DNA of 64,000 bases from Colletotrichum lupini (Eukaryota > Ascomycota > Sordariomycetes > Glomerellales > Glomerellaceae). The first letter of the stretch is position 1. The number at the start of each line of letters is the position of its first letter. This document shows positions 35,345 through 49,600 of this stretch, piece by piece. The DNA lies in the NCBI RefSeq assembly GCF_023278565.1, contig NC_064677.1:2294001-2358000 (forward strand). Reading direction: 5' to 3'. The notes under the pieces were generated by a model. That model worked only from the letters and a program-made list of their open reading frames with translations, was not told the origin of the DNA and did not search any database. A program made the translations under genes and the position numbers.

Positions 35345-36194
35345 GTATTTAATATTATTACTTAGCTAGCTAATAATAAATACTAAGACCTATTTTAATT
35401 AATATTAAGTAATACGTATTTTTAGTTATTATTTAATCTATTTAAATAAGGTCTTTTCGTTATTTTTAAAGTATAGCTTTTAAATAAGGTTAAAGTTAAT
35501 ATATTACCTAGTATTCTTTTTAAAAAGGATATTATTACGAATATAAATAAACGAGGTAAGCTAGTTAGCTACGTTATTAAAGTACGCTAAGTAATCGGCT
35601 TAAGTAATAAAAAGTAAGAAGCGCTTTACTAACTAATTAAATAATATAATTTCTAAGTTAATAACCGGGAGCTTAGCGCTTTTATTAAAGCCTATAACGC
35701 TTTATTAAAACTTATAAAAGTAGCGACTTTATTAAAAGCTATTAATATAAAAAAAAACTTAGCCTCTCTAGCTATATTTTTTAATTATTATATTTAATAA
35801 AGGGGGTATATATTTAGAAAGTATTAATTACGTTACTTATATACAATTAATTTAGTTAGCTATTACTCGGCTTTTTTATATACTTTTTTAATAAGAGTAG
35901 CTAATAATTAATTATTTAAAATATTATTATTCCGTTTTTAAAAAATAGTTAATTAAGTAATATTAAGTAATATTATAAAAAGGATCTCGAAGTAAGTTAA
36001 AACGCTATTATATTAACTTAATTAATTAAAGACTTAATATAAAAAAAGAAAAAATAAAATAATAAGTAAAAACTAATAAGCTAGCCCTTTAGGCCTAGCG
36101 GCCTAGCTCGTTACGTAATTATTAAGAGCTTAGCCTCGTAGCTTAAAGCTAAGCTATAGGGCCTATAGGGCCCTAGTACTTACTATTATAATAA
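35345..36194 (-). mobile_element. Element A, 5' part (LTR and start of gag), inverted
   Basis: Reverse complement of about 19,593-20,445 of the full copy. It holds the 5' LTR (35,971-36,194) and the first ~625 bp of the internal region, and is broken at the B insertion. Joined across element B with the sequence at 483 onward it makes one collinear A element. Confidence 0.85.
35971..36194 (-). repeat. 5' LTR of inverted element A
   Basis: About 224 bp; aligns with the other A LTRs, including the GGCCC-rich palindromic block at 36,155-36,175. The outer limit is uncertain by a few bases. Confidence 0.8.
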
Positions 36195-39100
36195 AGATAG
36201 TTATTCTTAAAAAACTAAGTATAAACTTATATTAACTAACGGTCTCTTTTACGTATTTAGTATAGTATATTGAACATATTATATTAATTAGGTATATTAA
36301 GTAGTTAAAGCTTTAATATAACTAAAATACCGTAAGCTCTATAATATAACATAGCTATAGTTAAATAACTAATATATAATAAACGTTAAAGCGTTAATAA
36401 TTAATATAACGATTCGTTTTTAAGTATATTAATAAGTAGCTTTTCGAGCGTTAAGTAATAATAAAAAATAATAAAAGCTTAAAAAATCTCTCTAAAATGA
36501 TTTTAAAAGTAAACTATAAGAAAAGAATAAAAAGTACTATTTTTTATTTACTACTACTTCTTACGATATTAATACTAAACCGCTCGCTACTTAGCTCAAA
36601 TAAATAGCGCTTATTATTCTTAAGTAGGTCCGTAGCCTTACCCTAATTAGTTATACTATCTATTTTAAGCTACCCTAGAGTAGGGATTATTTATATTTTT
36701 ATTTATATCATTAATATAAATAGTAAGCTAGCTATGCGTCGCTTAGGGCTTTATTATTAAAGACGTAGTATATAGTAATTTAGTTAATCTTATTTACTAA
36801 TCATAAATAGTTTAAGGCTCTATTATTAAAGATATAATAAGAGGTCCTTATAATATTTAACTAGGTCTTATTTTTTTTAAAAATATGAAATAAACTAAGA
36901 GTAAAGTAATATATAAAGTAGGCCGAAGCTAGCGCGAGGTAAGCCGAGGCTAATTAGTTAGCTAAGGCTATATACTCTATTAAAAAGGCTAACTAGGACG
37001 TTATTAACCTTTTATATAGCGGTTTTTATATAATATTTTATTAAGTAATAATAGTAAACTTAGCTCGCTTAGTTTAGATTTAAATATTAATTAAGTAGTG
37101 AGAATTATTAAAGGATCGTATAATATATAACTAGTACTAGAGGATTAACGCTCTATTATAATAGTAGTCTTATACTTCGATACTAAATATTTAAGCTCTT
37201 ATTAGATATAAAAAATATATACATAAAACGGACCGCTTCGTAATATACTTTAGGTCTTTTAATATAGCTTATTAAGGATAAGCTTTTAATTCTATTTAAT
37301 TATAAGGGCTATTATACTTAAAGGGCGGAGATTAGCCGTTATTTAGAGCTAAAAATGAATATTTTTAAGTAGATTCTTTAAAGATGCGGCGTTAGGTACT
37401 ATTAGTTATAGTCCGGACCCTGTTTATAATATAAATAAGTAACTATAACTACTACTTAGTATTTAAAGGGGCCGTTTTAGTAATTTAGAAATATTAAATA
37501 TTAAGAATATGCGCAAGAGAGGAAGTAATATATAGTATTCTTATATATATACTAAGTATAAAAACTAGTGCGTACGCTTAATAAGGAGGTCCGCTATATT
37601 AAGAACGACGCTAGCACTTTTATATATAAACTAATTAGCTTTTAATATTACTTAGTATAACGTCGTAGCGCTAAGGTTACTAGCTAAGATAATAATACTT
37701 ATTTTATATTAAACTTTTTATTACCGAGCTAGGATCGCTCTTAGTAGTACGATAATAATAACCTTAGTTATAATATTTATTTTAACTTATATATAATATA
37801 CGAGGCAGTTTATAGTACTATAGTAACGTAGCTAAAGGTACTTATTAGAGCTAGTGTTTTATAACTACTTATTATATAATATAACGTAAATAAACGTAAT
37901 CCTCTTTTTATTAAAAAGTTATAGTATATAAAGGAGTAATTAGCTTAATTAGAATTATATAGCTCGTGCTTAGTAAATAACTCCTTTGCGGGTCTATTAT
38001 TCTATTTTTTAGGTATAAATAGCTAGTATTAAGGCGTGTTAAAGTAGTAAATACCTTAATTACTAGTTAAGTAAATCCTAGTTAAATTATAATAATTTTG
38101 CTAAAAAGTAATAATAACGAAATTACTATTAGCTAAATAGATATTAAGTTAGCGCGGTAATAATAAGTATAATTTTAAAGTAGGGTTTTAAAAGAGAACT
38201 AAATAAGGATAATAGAGCGTTATAAATATAATAAACTTATTAAGTATAAATATAAAGATATTTTCGAAATTATAATAGGCTTATTTTTATTTTTATAAGA
38301 CGTAATAAGTAGAACTAATATATTTTAAATAAATATAATACTATTTAATTAATATAGTTCGACGAGGTATTTTTAACGTACTAATTAAGAAGATCCCGTA
38401 CTCCCCGAACCCGCTAATACTCTATTTTGCTTAGTAACTAATACGAATAATAGATTACTCTCTTATTAATTACTTCGCTTTTATATCCGTTTTGCTCTTT
38501 TTTAAGTTAGTTTATAACCTTAATACTAGCCCTAACCTCTATTCTTTTTATAAGTACCGTACCCTATATTATATAATTAAATAGATATTATAATAAGTTA
38601 GTAGAGGGTAAAGATAAGGATAAGAGAATAGGATAAAAGTAATAGTATATATTATTTTTAGTAATAACTATTTCGGAGGCCTTTGTAATAAATAAAATCG
38701 GTTACCGTTTTTTTTATAAGTATAGAGTAAACTTCTTTTTTAAGAAATTAGTAATACGAAGTAGGTAATAGAGATACGAACTATATTAGCTCTAAATATT
38801 AGCTATGCCAGGTTATTAATAGAACTATATTTATAGTACTTATATCTCCTTTTTAATATAATATAAATATTTAATTAGTAGCGGCGGCTTATTTTATTAT
38901 ATTACTATATAAGGTTCTTTTTAGCTTTTTTAAAGTTCTTATTTATTCTATCCCGCTTACTTAGCTTAATTAAATTAGGCTTAGAAGTATCTATTATTAT
39001 ATTAATACGGACTTTATAATATATAACGTTATACCTATAATATAATTATATTTTATAACCGGCTATTATTTACAAAAAAACTAGATTTAAATATTAAATT

Positions 39101-42100
39101 CTTAAATCTTAATACGGCGCTATTTATATCTTAGCTTTTATTTTATTTATAAACTATGGTTAAACTATTTTTTTATAAAGCGCGCGTACTTAGAATCCTA
39201 ACGTTTATATATAACGGACTTACGAATTACCTCTCTAAACTATATAGCCTAAGTAGTTGAAAATTAAATAGTCGTATACTAAAACCGTAACTCGCTAATT
39301 AACGTAGCGCGTACTCTTAGCGTTGTTTTTAATAAGGCCCGTACTTAATAACTTACTAAGTTTAAGCCTATAGGGCGTATTACCGCTCCGCCTTATTTAA
39401 AGCTTTTAATTCTCAAAGTACCCGGGGAGGAAGTATTTATAATCCAGGTTTTACTTACTTATAAACTATTTACTATCTACTTAACGGTATAATAGAAGTC
39501 GAGAGCCGTTACCCTAACTTTTTTTTTACCTCTTTTACTAAACGATTAGGCTATAAAACTTAAATACTAAGGCGTTTTTAGTAATAAAAAACGTAAGCTC
39601 GCGAATACTTTCTAATTACGGGTAATAAATTTAAATACGTTATTATTAAGAGTTAGCTATAATTAAGGCGGGTTATTAATAAGTAATACTAAACTTTTAA
39701 AATTCACCGCTTAGTATTAATAAGAGCCTAACGCCCTAGTAAGCTTACTAATTACTTAGATTATTATAACTAGTAAGGTAGTTAGAGATAGGACTTTTTA
39801 GTAATAAGCCCGGCCGGTATAAGCGCTTATAGCTCCCTTAGTTAAACGTTTTAGTAGCGCTTATTAATTATAAGCGCTAAGTTCTAATAAGTAATTACTA
39901 AAACGTCGCTATTTTTAGGTAAGTACTAATAATTAATAAAAGCCCTTAGTAAGTTATTACTAAGCCCGGTATTTAATTCCTACGTTAGACAAGCTTATAC
40001 TTAACTAAATAGCTTCTTATAATAAAATATAATAAAGTCTTACTTATATATATATATACTACTATAGTTAAAGAAAATAGCTTATAAATAGTATTATAAT
40101 AAATAAATCTTCGTATAGCCTACTATTTACTTAAGTAGGCTTAGTAATCTTTTTAATACCGCTCGTATAAGTCGTAAAGTAAGTTTTTAACCCCTTATTA
40201 TTATCTAGCTAAAAATAGCCTAGGTCTTCGTAATTATAAAAAGTCTAAAATAGGCGTACAAACCACCCCGGCTTAATAATTATTACCTAGTAGTCTCTAA
40301 TGGGCTAGCTATTAAGTACTATATAACTAATTAATTTAGAATACCAGTTCGAAATACTCGCTACTTATAATATAAGATTAGTACTTATATAAATAACCGT
40401 CCGACCCACGTTTACTAGTTCTTAAGCTATAGCTTCTTTTTATTAATACTATACTTATTACTATATCTTTATTTAAATAATAAATAATTTTTATTACTTT
40501 ATTACTATCTAATATTATATTACCGCCTACTTACGTATTCCCGCGCAATAATAAAAATAATAAAGTAGGCTACCTATTACTTTACGATTATATTAATTTT
40601 TTTTAACACTAAAAACGTATACTTAAATATTAAATTTACTTTCATTTACGAATTCTTTTATTATTTAGAAACGAATAATAACTAATTTAAAGCTTAATTG
40701 CGCTAGTTATATGCCTATATTTAATATACTATATTAAGGAATTCTATTCTACTTATCTAATCGTCGTCGTATATAATATAACCCCAAATAGGGCATTTTC
40801 GAAATAAACCCTATTTACTTTTCTTAAAACGCGACCGGATTTAATTTTTTTAAAGACTCGTAATCGGAGCGTTACCGTTCCGTTTTTACTTATTTTACTA
40901 TTATTTATAATATTAGCTAAGGCTACTAACGATTTAGTAAAAGAAAATAATAAAAACGAAGTCCTCTTAGTCAGCCCAGTTTAATAATAGAGAAGCTAGA
41001 AAGTATAAGTAAATCGCGACGTAAATAATATATTAACTAAGGGTCTAACTTATACTTAGATTAGGTAGGAAATTAACTACTTCTTTTGTTATAATAACTT
41101 AGAATTACTTATTTATATAAAGAACCCGCGTACCTCTTCTAGCTTAATAAAAATAACTTACTACTTTAAAAAGAGGAACGACGAAAGCTAAATATAATTA
41201 GTTAGGGTCTAGATTAATAAATAAGAATTATTAAACTAAAGTATTTACGTATCTACGCTTATAATATTATTAGTACGTATTAATAAAATAAGCTAATACT
41301 AAAATCGATTTTTAAAACCTTTTTTAAAATAGCGTTGCTTAGCTAGAATACTTAACGATAAATAAGAACGATATCGGTAGGGCTTAGTTTATATTCCTAG
41401 ACTATATACTTAGGGTAATAATATAAAATACTATACCTAATTAATATATTCTAACGGTTTATAAAAAACGTAGTTTTAGTTATGATAATAAAATCCCTAA
41501 AAGATATTATATATCGAATCGGTTAGTAATTACTTAGCTAGTAGTTATTTACTTACTCGCTTTAAATATATAGTAGTATTACTATTACTAAATAGTACCC
41601 TCGCTTATTAAAAGAAATTTTAAAAATAGTAACTAAAAATAGGCGAATTACTAAGTATTAAATAAGTATTTTTATTAGCTAGATCTTATACGTTAGAGCG
41701 GTAGGGTACGTTTACGATCCCTTATAACTATTTTTACTTATTCTATAAATAATTCTCGTAGTCCGTAGCGCTTAGGTACTAATAATTATTATAGTTAAAA
41801 GGATCTTTATTAGCGTTACTAACTCTTATAAGTATTTATTTAGTATATATTAAAATAAAACAAGCTAGTATAGTCTAGTAATCTATTACTAAATATACTA
41901 ACTAAAGTACGAGAAACTAACTTACTTAATCTTTAGTAATTATTTAAAAACGCTAGCTTTTAACCCGTTTTTTAAGCTTTATAAAAATTCTAAATTAGAA
42001 TAAGAAAAGCTAAAATAAATAAGTAAAGTAAGTTAATAATACTACTTTAACGTTCCGATTTAATAAGACTAAGACTAGCTATTTCTAAATAACCTAACTA

Positions 42101-43949
42101 GGATAAGGGCAACGTTAGCTAGCCGACGCTAAGTAGACTTTAATTATATAACGCTTATTTTTTGACTAACTAGCTTTAAGTATATTTTCGTAATATTAAT
42201 AGCGGCATCCGTTAGAAACGGGTTAAGTTAAACCTATTTTTCCGGCCTTTTATATTATAGCTATAGTAGGACTACTAAAACTTAAATAAGTAATAAAAAG
42301 TATAAGAAGAGGATCTTTTTACCTAGCTCTATTACTACCCCTTTTCTATTTCAAAATCCCCACTTAATAAATTAGCTCTATTTATATATTAATAATTCGT
42401 ATTATACTATTCTAAGCTAGCGTTTAACTAACTACGTACGCGCCTATTCTTTAAAAAGAAAGAAAAACTAATTCCTATATCGCTACGTAGTTATAAGTTA
42501 TAATAGCTAAGTTTGTTACCCTTCCTCTATTAAAAAGTAGTAACTATTAATTAATATTATAGCGTATTTAAATATTAAACTACGCTTAGCTACCCTATTT
42601 AGTACGATTAAACCGACCTTTTATATAAAAAGAATTAAGAACGTAGAGCTAAGTAGCGTTACTCGCTCGCAGGCCCGCTATAATACTTAGTAATAAGCTA
42701 TATAATAAAGATATATATAAGCTTTATTATATTTTTTTTTAAATTATTCTCTCTCTCTCTTTCTCTTTATTACTAACTAATTCCCACTACTAATATTAGA
42801 TTATAACCCCCTAGGAGTAACGTATAGATACTTTATAATAGGATCTTTACTACGTAATTTTAGACCTACTCGCGGGAATCCTAGGGGATTATTTATTTAG
42901 GACCCTAGTAAAACCGGTGCTTTAATTTAAAACTCTTATTTAGGATAGCGAGTAGGGAATGTAGCGTTAGATATCTTATATACTTATAATTTCGGTATAT
43001 TATATATCTATTTTAATTAACGAGGGCTAGAGCCCCTATTTTCGTAGGTTATTTAATACCTATTTAGCTTTTATTTACTACCTATGTAACTAACTTATAA
43101 TAGCAATAATTACTACGATATAAAATATGTATTTTAAATAGAAGGAGTAGTAAATAAGTTAGCTTCGAATATTACTACTCGGTTTACTCTATAGCTCCTC
43201 TATAAATATATTATATAAGTAAGGAGGATAGTCTATCGAGATAGTGTGAGTATATACTAATACCGTATATTAATACTATATAATCGATATTAAGAACCGC
43301 CCGAGTAGCTAGCAAAGGCAGAATACCAAAACAAATAAGTAGGGAGGGGTAACTAATAAAGTACGAGAGGGACTTATACTAACTATTACTATTAATATAT
43401 AGAAAATCTTAAACTTATTTAGTATAATTTTATAAAGCGAAAATAATAGGCTAAGTATAAATAATACGAAAAAAGGAAATATTATTAGGTAGCTAATACT
43501 ATTTACTTTTAGTACTTAATTAGTAATAAACGGCGTTAACTAGCTTTCTATCCGAGCGCAAAAGATATAATATTAAGGACTATTATAATTATTAACTAGG
43601 ACTAGAGTTAATACCTTATTTCGGAAATAGGGGGTCTTAGCGCTACGATTAAATAAAAAAACTGCGGATATAAAAAAAGAGTACCCGGAAAATTAGTAAT
43701 ATACGTAATTTACTAACGGTTTCCCTTATTCTATAAATATCTAATTAAACGTTATTTTTATCCCGCAATAGTCCTCTATTAATAAATTTATTATCTATAT
43801 CTAAGAGCGGATTTATAGTTATATAAGCTTAGATTCTTAAAATTTATTTAAATAGTAATAGCTCGTAATAACGGTAATAAAAGTAGGAACGGGAAATAGT
43901 AATAATACTATTAAAATTTATTTTCCTAAGTAGCTAGGATTCGACTAGC
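36195..43949. other. RIP-degraded DNA, unidentified
   Basis: Stop-saturated AT-rich sequence with coherent short segments on both strands, for example minus strand about 38,840-39,040 (NLIKLSKRDRINKNFKKAKK, a basic stretch). No retrotransposon domain was recognised. A (CT)n-like tract lies at about 42,746-42,768. At least 7 kb remains unexplained. Confidence 0.35.
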
Positions 43950-45165
43950 TCTAAGCGTCGTTAATAAAGGGTACGCTATTTAAAATCGAGATCGAAGGGA
44001 TTTTTAATTATAATAATATTTTTTATTAAAGAATTACGTAAGCTAGCTGCGCATACTACCTAATTAAGGTTATTATTTAAACGTAATAAATCGAGTACTT
44101 TAACTCGTATATCGAGCTACTTATTATTACTAAACTTAATATATCCCGTACTAAACGCCGCAAAGCGACGCTTATTAAAATATATAACGACTTTAAATAA
44201 TCTAAAAAAGAGCTACGAAATAAAATAGTAATCTAGCGTAGTTATAAAAATATTAAGGACGCAAGAGGCTAAGTAATACTTATCTTTTCTAATATAAAAT
44301 TCTACTATTTTTATAAATATAAAGTTAAGTTTAACCCGGATAGTATATAATAACTCCAGTACCTCTAGCCGCAAATTAAGGTCGCTACTAATACGCTATA
44401 CCCCATATAATAATATTTATTCGTAATTATTAATAAATATACGTAGCGTCGCTTTTTTAGCTACTTATATAACTAAGTAGTTTATAGGGACGGTTCGGAT
44501 CTAGTATTACTCTAGTTAATATACCTTAAGTATAACCCTAACTTTAGTTTTAAATAGCTTAAATATTTAGTTATAAATATAAGCGCATAGAGTACCGATA
44601 ACTTATAATAAGTACCGTTAATAAACGCCGTAGTTTACGTCTTAAGTATATATACTTATTAATTATATAGGTAAAAATAGTCCGAAAACCTTAAAACTAG
44701 CTTATACTACTACTTTTTAATACTATTTAGGTTCGGACGCCGGTTCCCTTATTTAATATAAGTATTCCGGACCTCTAACGAATATAATAATAGCTTAATA
44801 ACTCTATATCTATTTATGCGCGGCATAGCGATAAGAGAATTTATAGGCCTTATTATAAAAGATTTATAAAATACGGATATTATAAATAGCTCGACGAGTA
44901 GCCGAGCTTATTAAATTTAATAGGGTTAGTAAGGTAACTTTACGAGGTTTATTAATTATAATTACTAATTTAATACGTAATTTTAGTAATTTATATAAAT
45001 AAGTACGTAGCGTATTATCTTAATAAATAAGGGTATTAAAGCGGGGTACGAAATTAAAATAAAGTATTCTAAAATTACTAACGTAATTCGGATAAAAAAT
45101 ATCTTTATAAAAAGTGAAATTACTAAAAACCGAGTATACTTCGGTAAGGAGAAATAACTTTATAA
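43950..45165 (+). pseudogene. RIP-degraded SET-domain methyltransferase-like gene
   Basis: Remnant of a lysine methyltransferase-type gene. The first part (about 43,960-44,260) reads LFKIEIEGIFNYNN and NISRTKRRKATLIKIYNDFK in one frame. The SET core (about 44,750-45,060) reads VFRTSNEYNN, FMRGIAIREFIGLI, SSTSSRAY, GNFTRFINYNY-x-FNT and RIILINKGIKAGYEIKIKYS. The segment FINYNY-x-FNT corresponds to the FINHSC-x-PN signature, with His to Tyr, Ser to Asn and Cys to Tyr all explained by RIP-type transitions. A post-SET cysteine cluster follows (KYLYKK-x-NY, from a C-x-C-type motif, about 45,090-45,120). Stops at Gln/Trp sites and a frame change upstream make it dead. RIP implies that a second copy existed in the genome. 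The target of the active relatives is unknown. Confidence 0.68.
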
Positions 45166-46640
45166 AGTCGTTAATTTAAATATAATATAAAGAAATAAGC
45201 AAGGTAGTAAATAGGGTTTAAATAAACTATACGGACGGACCGGTAGTAAGAGCAGAATAAATAAGATAAGATTTTTATATTTAGGATAAGATATTTCTTT
45301 TTTTATATAATTTTATTTTTTAATCTTAATCCTTATTTTATAATTTCCGTAACTTATTATAACGGCCTACGTTATCCCGTTAGCTCTATTTAGCTTTAAA
45401 ATATAGTTTTTAAGCTATACTAAGCTAGCTAACTTCTTATAAGCGCCCCGAACGGGGACTACCGTCGTAAACCGCTCGTATATACTAATTAAAAAAGCTA
45501 TTTTACTTACTTAGGCCGTGCTCTATATTTAATATATTACCCTAACTAACCTCTTATTTAAAAAATAAGGCCTATTTATTACTATAACTAATTTAAAAGG
45601 GGTAAAATAGTATAATATTACTAGGCTATATTAAAGTAACGCCCTATACTTATTAATCCCTTAGCTAAAGGGGCGAGGACCTAATTACTTTAAAAGGGAA
45701 CCCCGACTTTAGCGGACCTATACTCTTTTACCCCCATAGCTACGGCTAGTCCTAATCCTTAGCTATTTTTTAATAAATAATAAGAGGACTTTTAGCCTCT
45801 AACCTCGTAATTTATTTAAACGGGTTTATATTTACTAAAAGCGTAGTGCGCTATAGGTATATAATATACCGTAGCCCTTAAATTATTATAAAAAGCTATA
45901 GTTATAAAGGTTTTTAATACTAAAGCTAAAGGAGTATAATAAAGCCTACGGCGAGTACTTTACTTAACTACCTCTTCTAATATACCGATATATATCTACT
46001 TTAAATATACTTCTACCCTAAACTTTATTTTAAATTTTAATAGCTCTTTAAATAGCTCGTAAGTAGTAATATAAGAGATTATTAATGCTTAGTAAGTAAA
46101 GAATATAAATATTACTAGTCGTTCGGATATACCTAAATTTTTAAAAACGAATTAGTTAATAAACTTATAAAAAAAGAGGCTACCTTCCTAATACCTAACC
46201 CTCTACTACTAGCCTTATATATTAAAATAGTAAATAAAGTTAGAACGTATATTTAGAGCTATTTTTAGTAATAATAAAATAAGTCTAAGTAAAAATATAA
46301 ACTAAGTACGTAAGAACTACCGTAGTCCTTAAATATACTCTAAAACTAAACTTATTTTATACTCTTTAGTTTTAGTTTTTAATTACGCGCTCTAACTATA
46401 AATATTTATATTCTTATTATAAGCGCTTTAAGTATAAAAGTAACTTTAGATAGAACTACGGGTAGAAACTATTAGTAACCTATTTAGTATATTATTTAAA
46501 GAACCGCTATATCTAAGCTATATAGCCGATTCCTAGGACTATAAAAGACCCGGGGCTACTACTACCGCTTTTAATAAGCTAAGCTAAAGCTTATTAAAAT
46601 ACTTAGTACGAGACCTGGGCACGTTTAAAAAGTTTAAATA
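45166..46640 (-). pseudogene. Unidentified RIP-degraded gene, ~400 codons
   Basis: Minus-strand frame from about 46,640 down to 45,380. It begins MRRLFKLFKRAQVSY and includes SGSSSPGSFIVLGIGYIA, FYLKLLLYLKRL, NNLRATVYYIPIAHYAFSKY and SGLRR-x-SPFGALIRS. Nearly all breaks are TAG/TAA. Composition and continuity suggest a real former gene; I recognise no family. It lies downstream of the SET pseudogene in convergent orientation. Confidence 0.4.
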
Positions 46641-49600
46641 AGCGACGCATTATTATAAAGCTTATTTATTATAAATATAGCGTTAGCGAGCTTAAAACAA
46701 TACGCTTTAATATTTTTTTATATACTTATTAATAATATTAAGCCCCTATTCTTCCTTACCCCCGTCTTTTACGCCCAGAATTCTTAAATAATTCAGAATA
46801 GCGTTAGAAAACATAAAATTAACTTATAGGTAATTAAGCTTATAAAAAGAGGGTTTTTTTTAGTAGTGCGTTGCTATCTATATTTAATATAGGGCTATTA
46901 AAAAGCTATTCGTTTTAACTAAGTTAAGAGACCCCTACTAATATACTTTTTAAAACTAATAAAGCTAGAGGATTAGTAATAAGTCCCTAATTTAAGTACG
47001 AGAGGAAAAGTATATTAGATTATTATTAAGTAGTTACTAATATAACCCGACTTTACTAACCTATACTAAATTCCCACTCGCTTATAAATCTACTTACTAA
47101 ACTACTCGGGACGATAGAGTAATACTAATGATACAAAACAGCCCGTAGCGGCTCCCGGAGTTAGGGGTTTTAAAAGAGCTTCGAAGCGTATAATAAGGTA
47201 AGTTAAGTAGTATTACTTACTTAAGGTACTAAAATCAATACGTCTACTTAACTAAGATTAGGTAATAAAATAAGCAATTTATAATATAGAAGTCGAAACT
47301 ACTAAAATAAAAAATTATTTTTTAAACCGTATTTAAAAAGTTTAATAAACTTACGATTTTTAAGGACTAAGCGGTTTAATAGACTTTTTTAAATATAATT
47401 AATAGTATCTAATAATATAATAAGTAAATACCTATTTTATTAACTTATAATAGGATTACGATATAACTAAGTATTATATTATATAATATAGCTCTCTTAC
47501 GTAATTATTATAAAAGCTTAAAAAGAATAAAAACTAAACGGGAATTTAAACTAAGTTATTTACGTAGTACTTTTTTTAATAACCTCTACGATTAAGTAAC
47601 CCTAAACTAATTTATAAGTATATATTTTATATTTATTATTCCGTATTAATACCCTCTTTAGAAAATTCTAAATTAAAAATATTTTTACGTATATATATAA
47701 AGTTTTTTTATATAACGGACTCTACCTTATCTAAGCTAAGAAAAGCCCCGTTTATTATAGAGGGATTCTTATTTTTAATAAACGTATCGACTTAGTTTTA
47801 TTATTATTATTAATAAATTAAAATTAATTACGATAAATATATAATTACGAAGTATATATCAGACGCTCCGAAGTAAGACTATTAATTAAAGCTAGTATTA
47901 TATTAGTAACTAAATTATTAAAAGAGCTAGAGGCTAAGTTATTTATTATAAACGAACTTATAGTTTCTTTATCCGAGTCGTCGTATACCTTATTATATAA
48001 TATCCGATAATTATTAAATAGGTTATTAAGTATTTTATTAAGCTTAAGTTTAGTTATTAATATTAATTATTTTTAAATAATAAAAATAGGAGTAATAGCT
48101 TACTAAATAAGCTATTTACGAGATTTATATATAAGCTCGTTGAAGTACTTTAGTTATTATTTACTAAGTAGAGGGCTTAAGTTTATAATTTAATAACTAA
48201 CTAGCCGAGGACTAGCTTTTTATTTTTAATTAGGTATATTAAAAAGTAATATAGGTTTTAGTTTAAAGAGCGGTCTTTAGGTTAAGATAAAGACCTCGTA
48301 CCTAAGTATTAATATATGTTAAGGAACCTATATAAGTGTTTTTTACGTATTAAGCTAAACTTATTACTTAATATCTTAGTTATAATTATATTACGTTATA
48401 TTAATAAAATACGATAAAAGAAAACCGTTATAAAGCCCTAGATTTATATCGGCTATATAAACCGAACGATCTATATTAAATATCGGAACTCGAGTTTTAA
48501 ATACTTATATCGATTTAACTTTTCTCTTAATATATAAATAATACTAAAAATATTAGTTACGATTTTTTAAAATATACTTATATAAACGAGCGCGGTTCTT
48601 ATAATAAGTTAATAAGTTTATTAAAAGCCTTATTACTTAAAGTAGTTAAGTAATAACTAAATACTAATTAGTATATTATAAAACCTAAAGTAATTATAGG
48701 CCGTTATTTATATTATCCTTAAGCTTATATAATATAAAAGCTTAATATTTTAAAATAATATTAAATTATTTATAATAAGCTTTTGCTTAGAGCGTATAGT
48801 ATTATATTATAATACCGCTATTCATTATTATTATATACCCGAATATAAAATACCTAACTTAATATAAGCACTTTATATAGCTTAGGACGTAATCTTAATT
48901 CTATAAATAAGTATAATTTATATTAAAAATAGTTTTTTTTAAAAACTTAAACCCGTTTAGGGTTTTAAATAAACGACTATGATATATTTAGTGTCTTAAA
49001 AAGCCTTTTTTTAGTAACTTATTACTTAGTAAGTACCTAATTATAAAATATAAAACCGCTCTTAGTAATTATTAACGGTCTTTTTATACTAAATAAACTC
49101 TTAATACTAACTTAGTACTTCGTAATAATAACTCCTATTATTCGTTAAATAACGTTAATAATCCGCCATAAAACGCTAATTAATACTAATTATTTTAAGA
49201 GCTAAGAATACGACTATATTCGTATTTAGGATACTAAGAGAATTCCCTCGTTTCGAAATTTATTAATATTCTTATAATATAAAACTACGGATAAGAAGCT
49301 AAGACCTATACCTCGAGTACTTATTAAGAGTATTTATAATAATAATACCGCTTTTAATAAAAGAAAAGCTAGTTATACTAAGTATTCTTATAATACATAA
49401 AAATAAGTATACGAATTATATTATAATAAGTTTAAACCTTAATATACCTATATTAAACTTAGAAAAAAGAGTAGTTTACTTAATACTATAGAAATATAAA
49501 GCTCCCGTTTAGAATATATAACTAAGTACTTAGCGAGCGCTAATTTATATCCTCTCTTATTATAAACTAAAATTATAAAAATACTAAAATTAAAAGCGGA

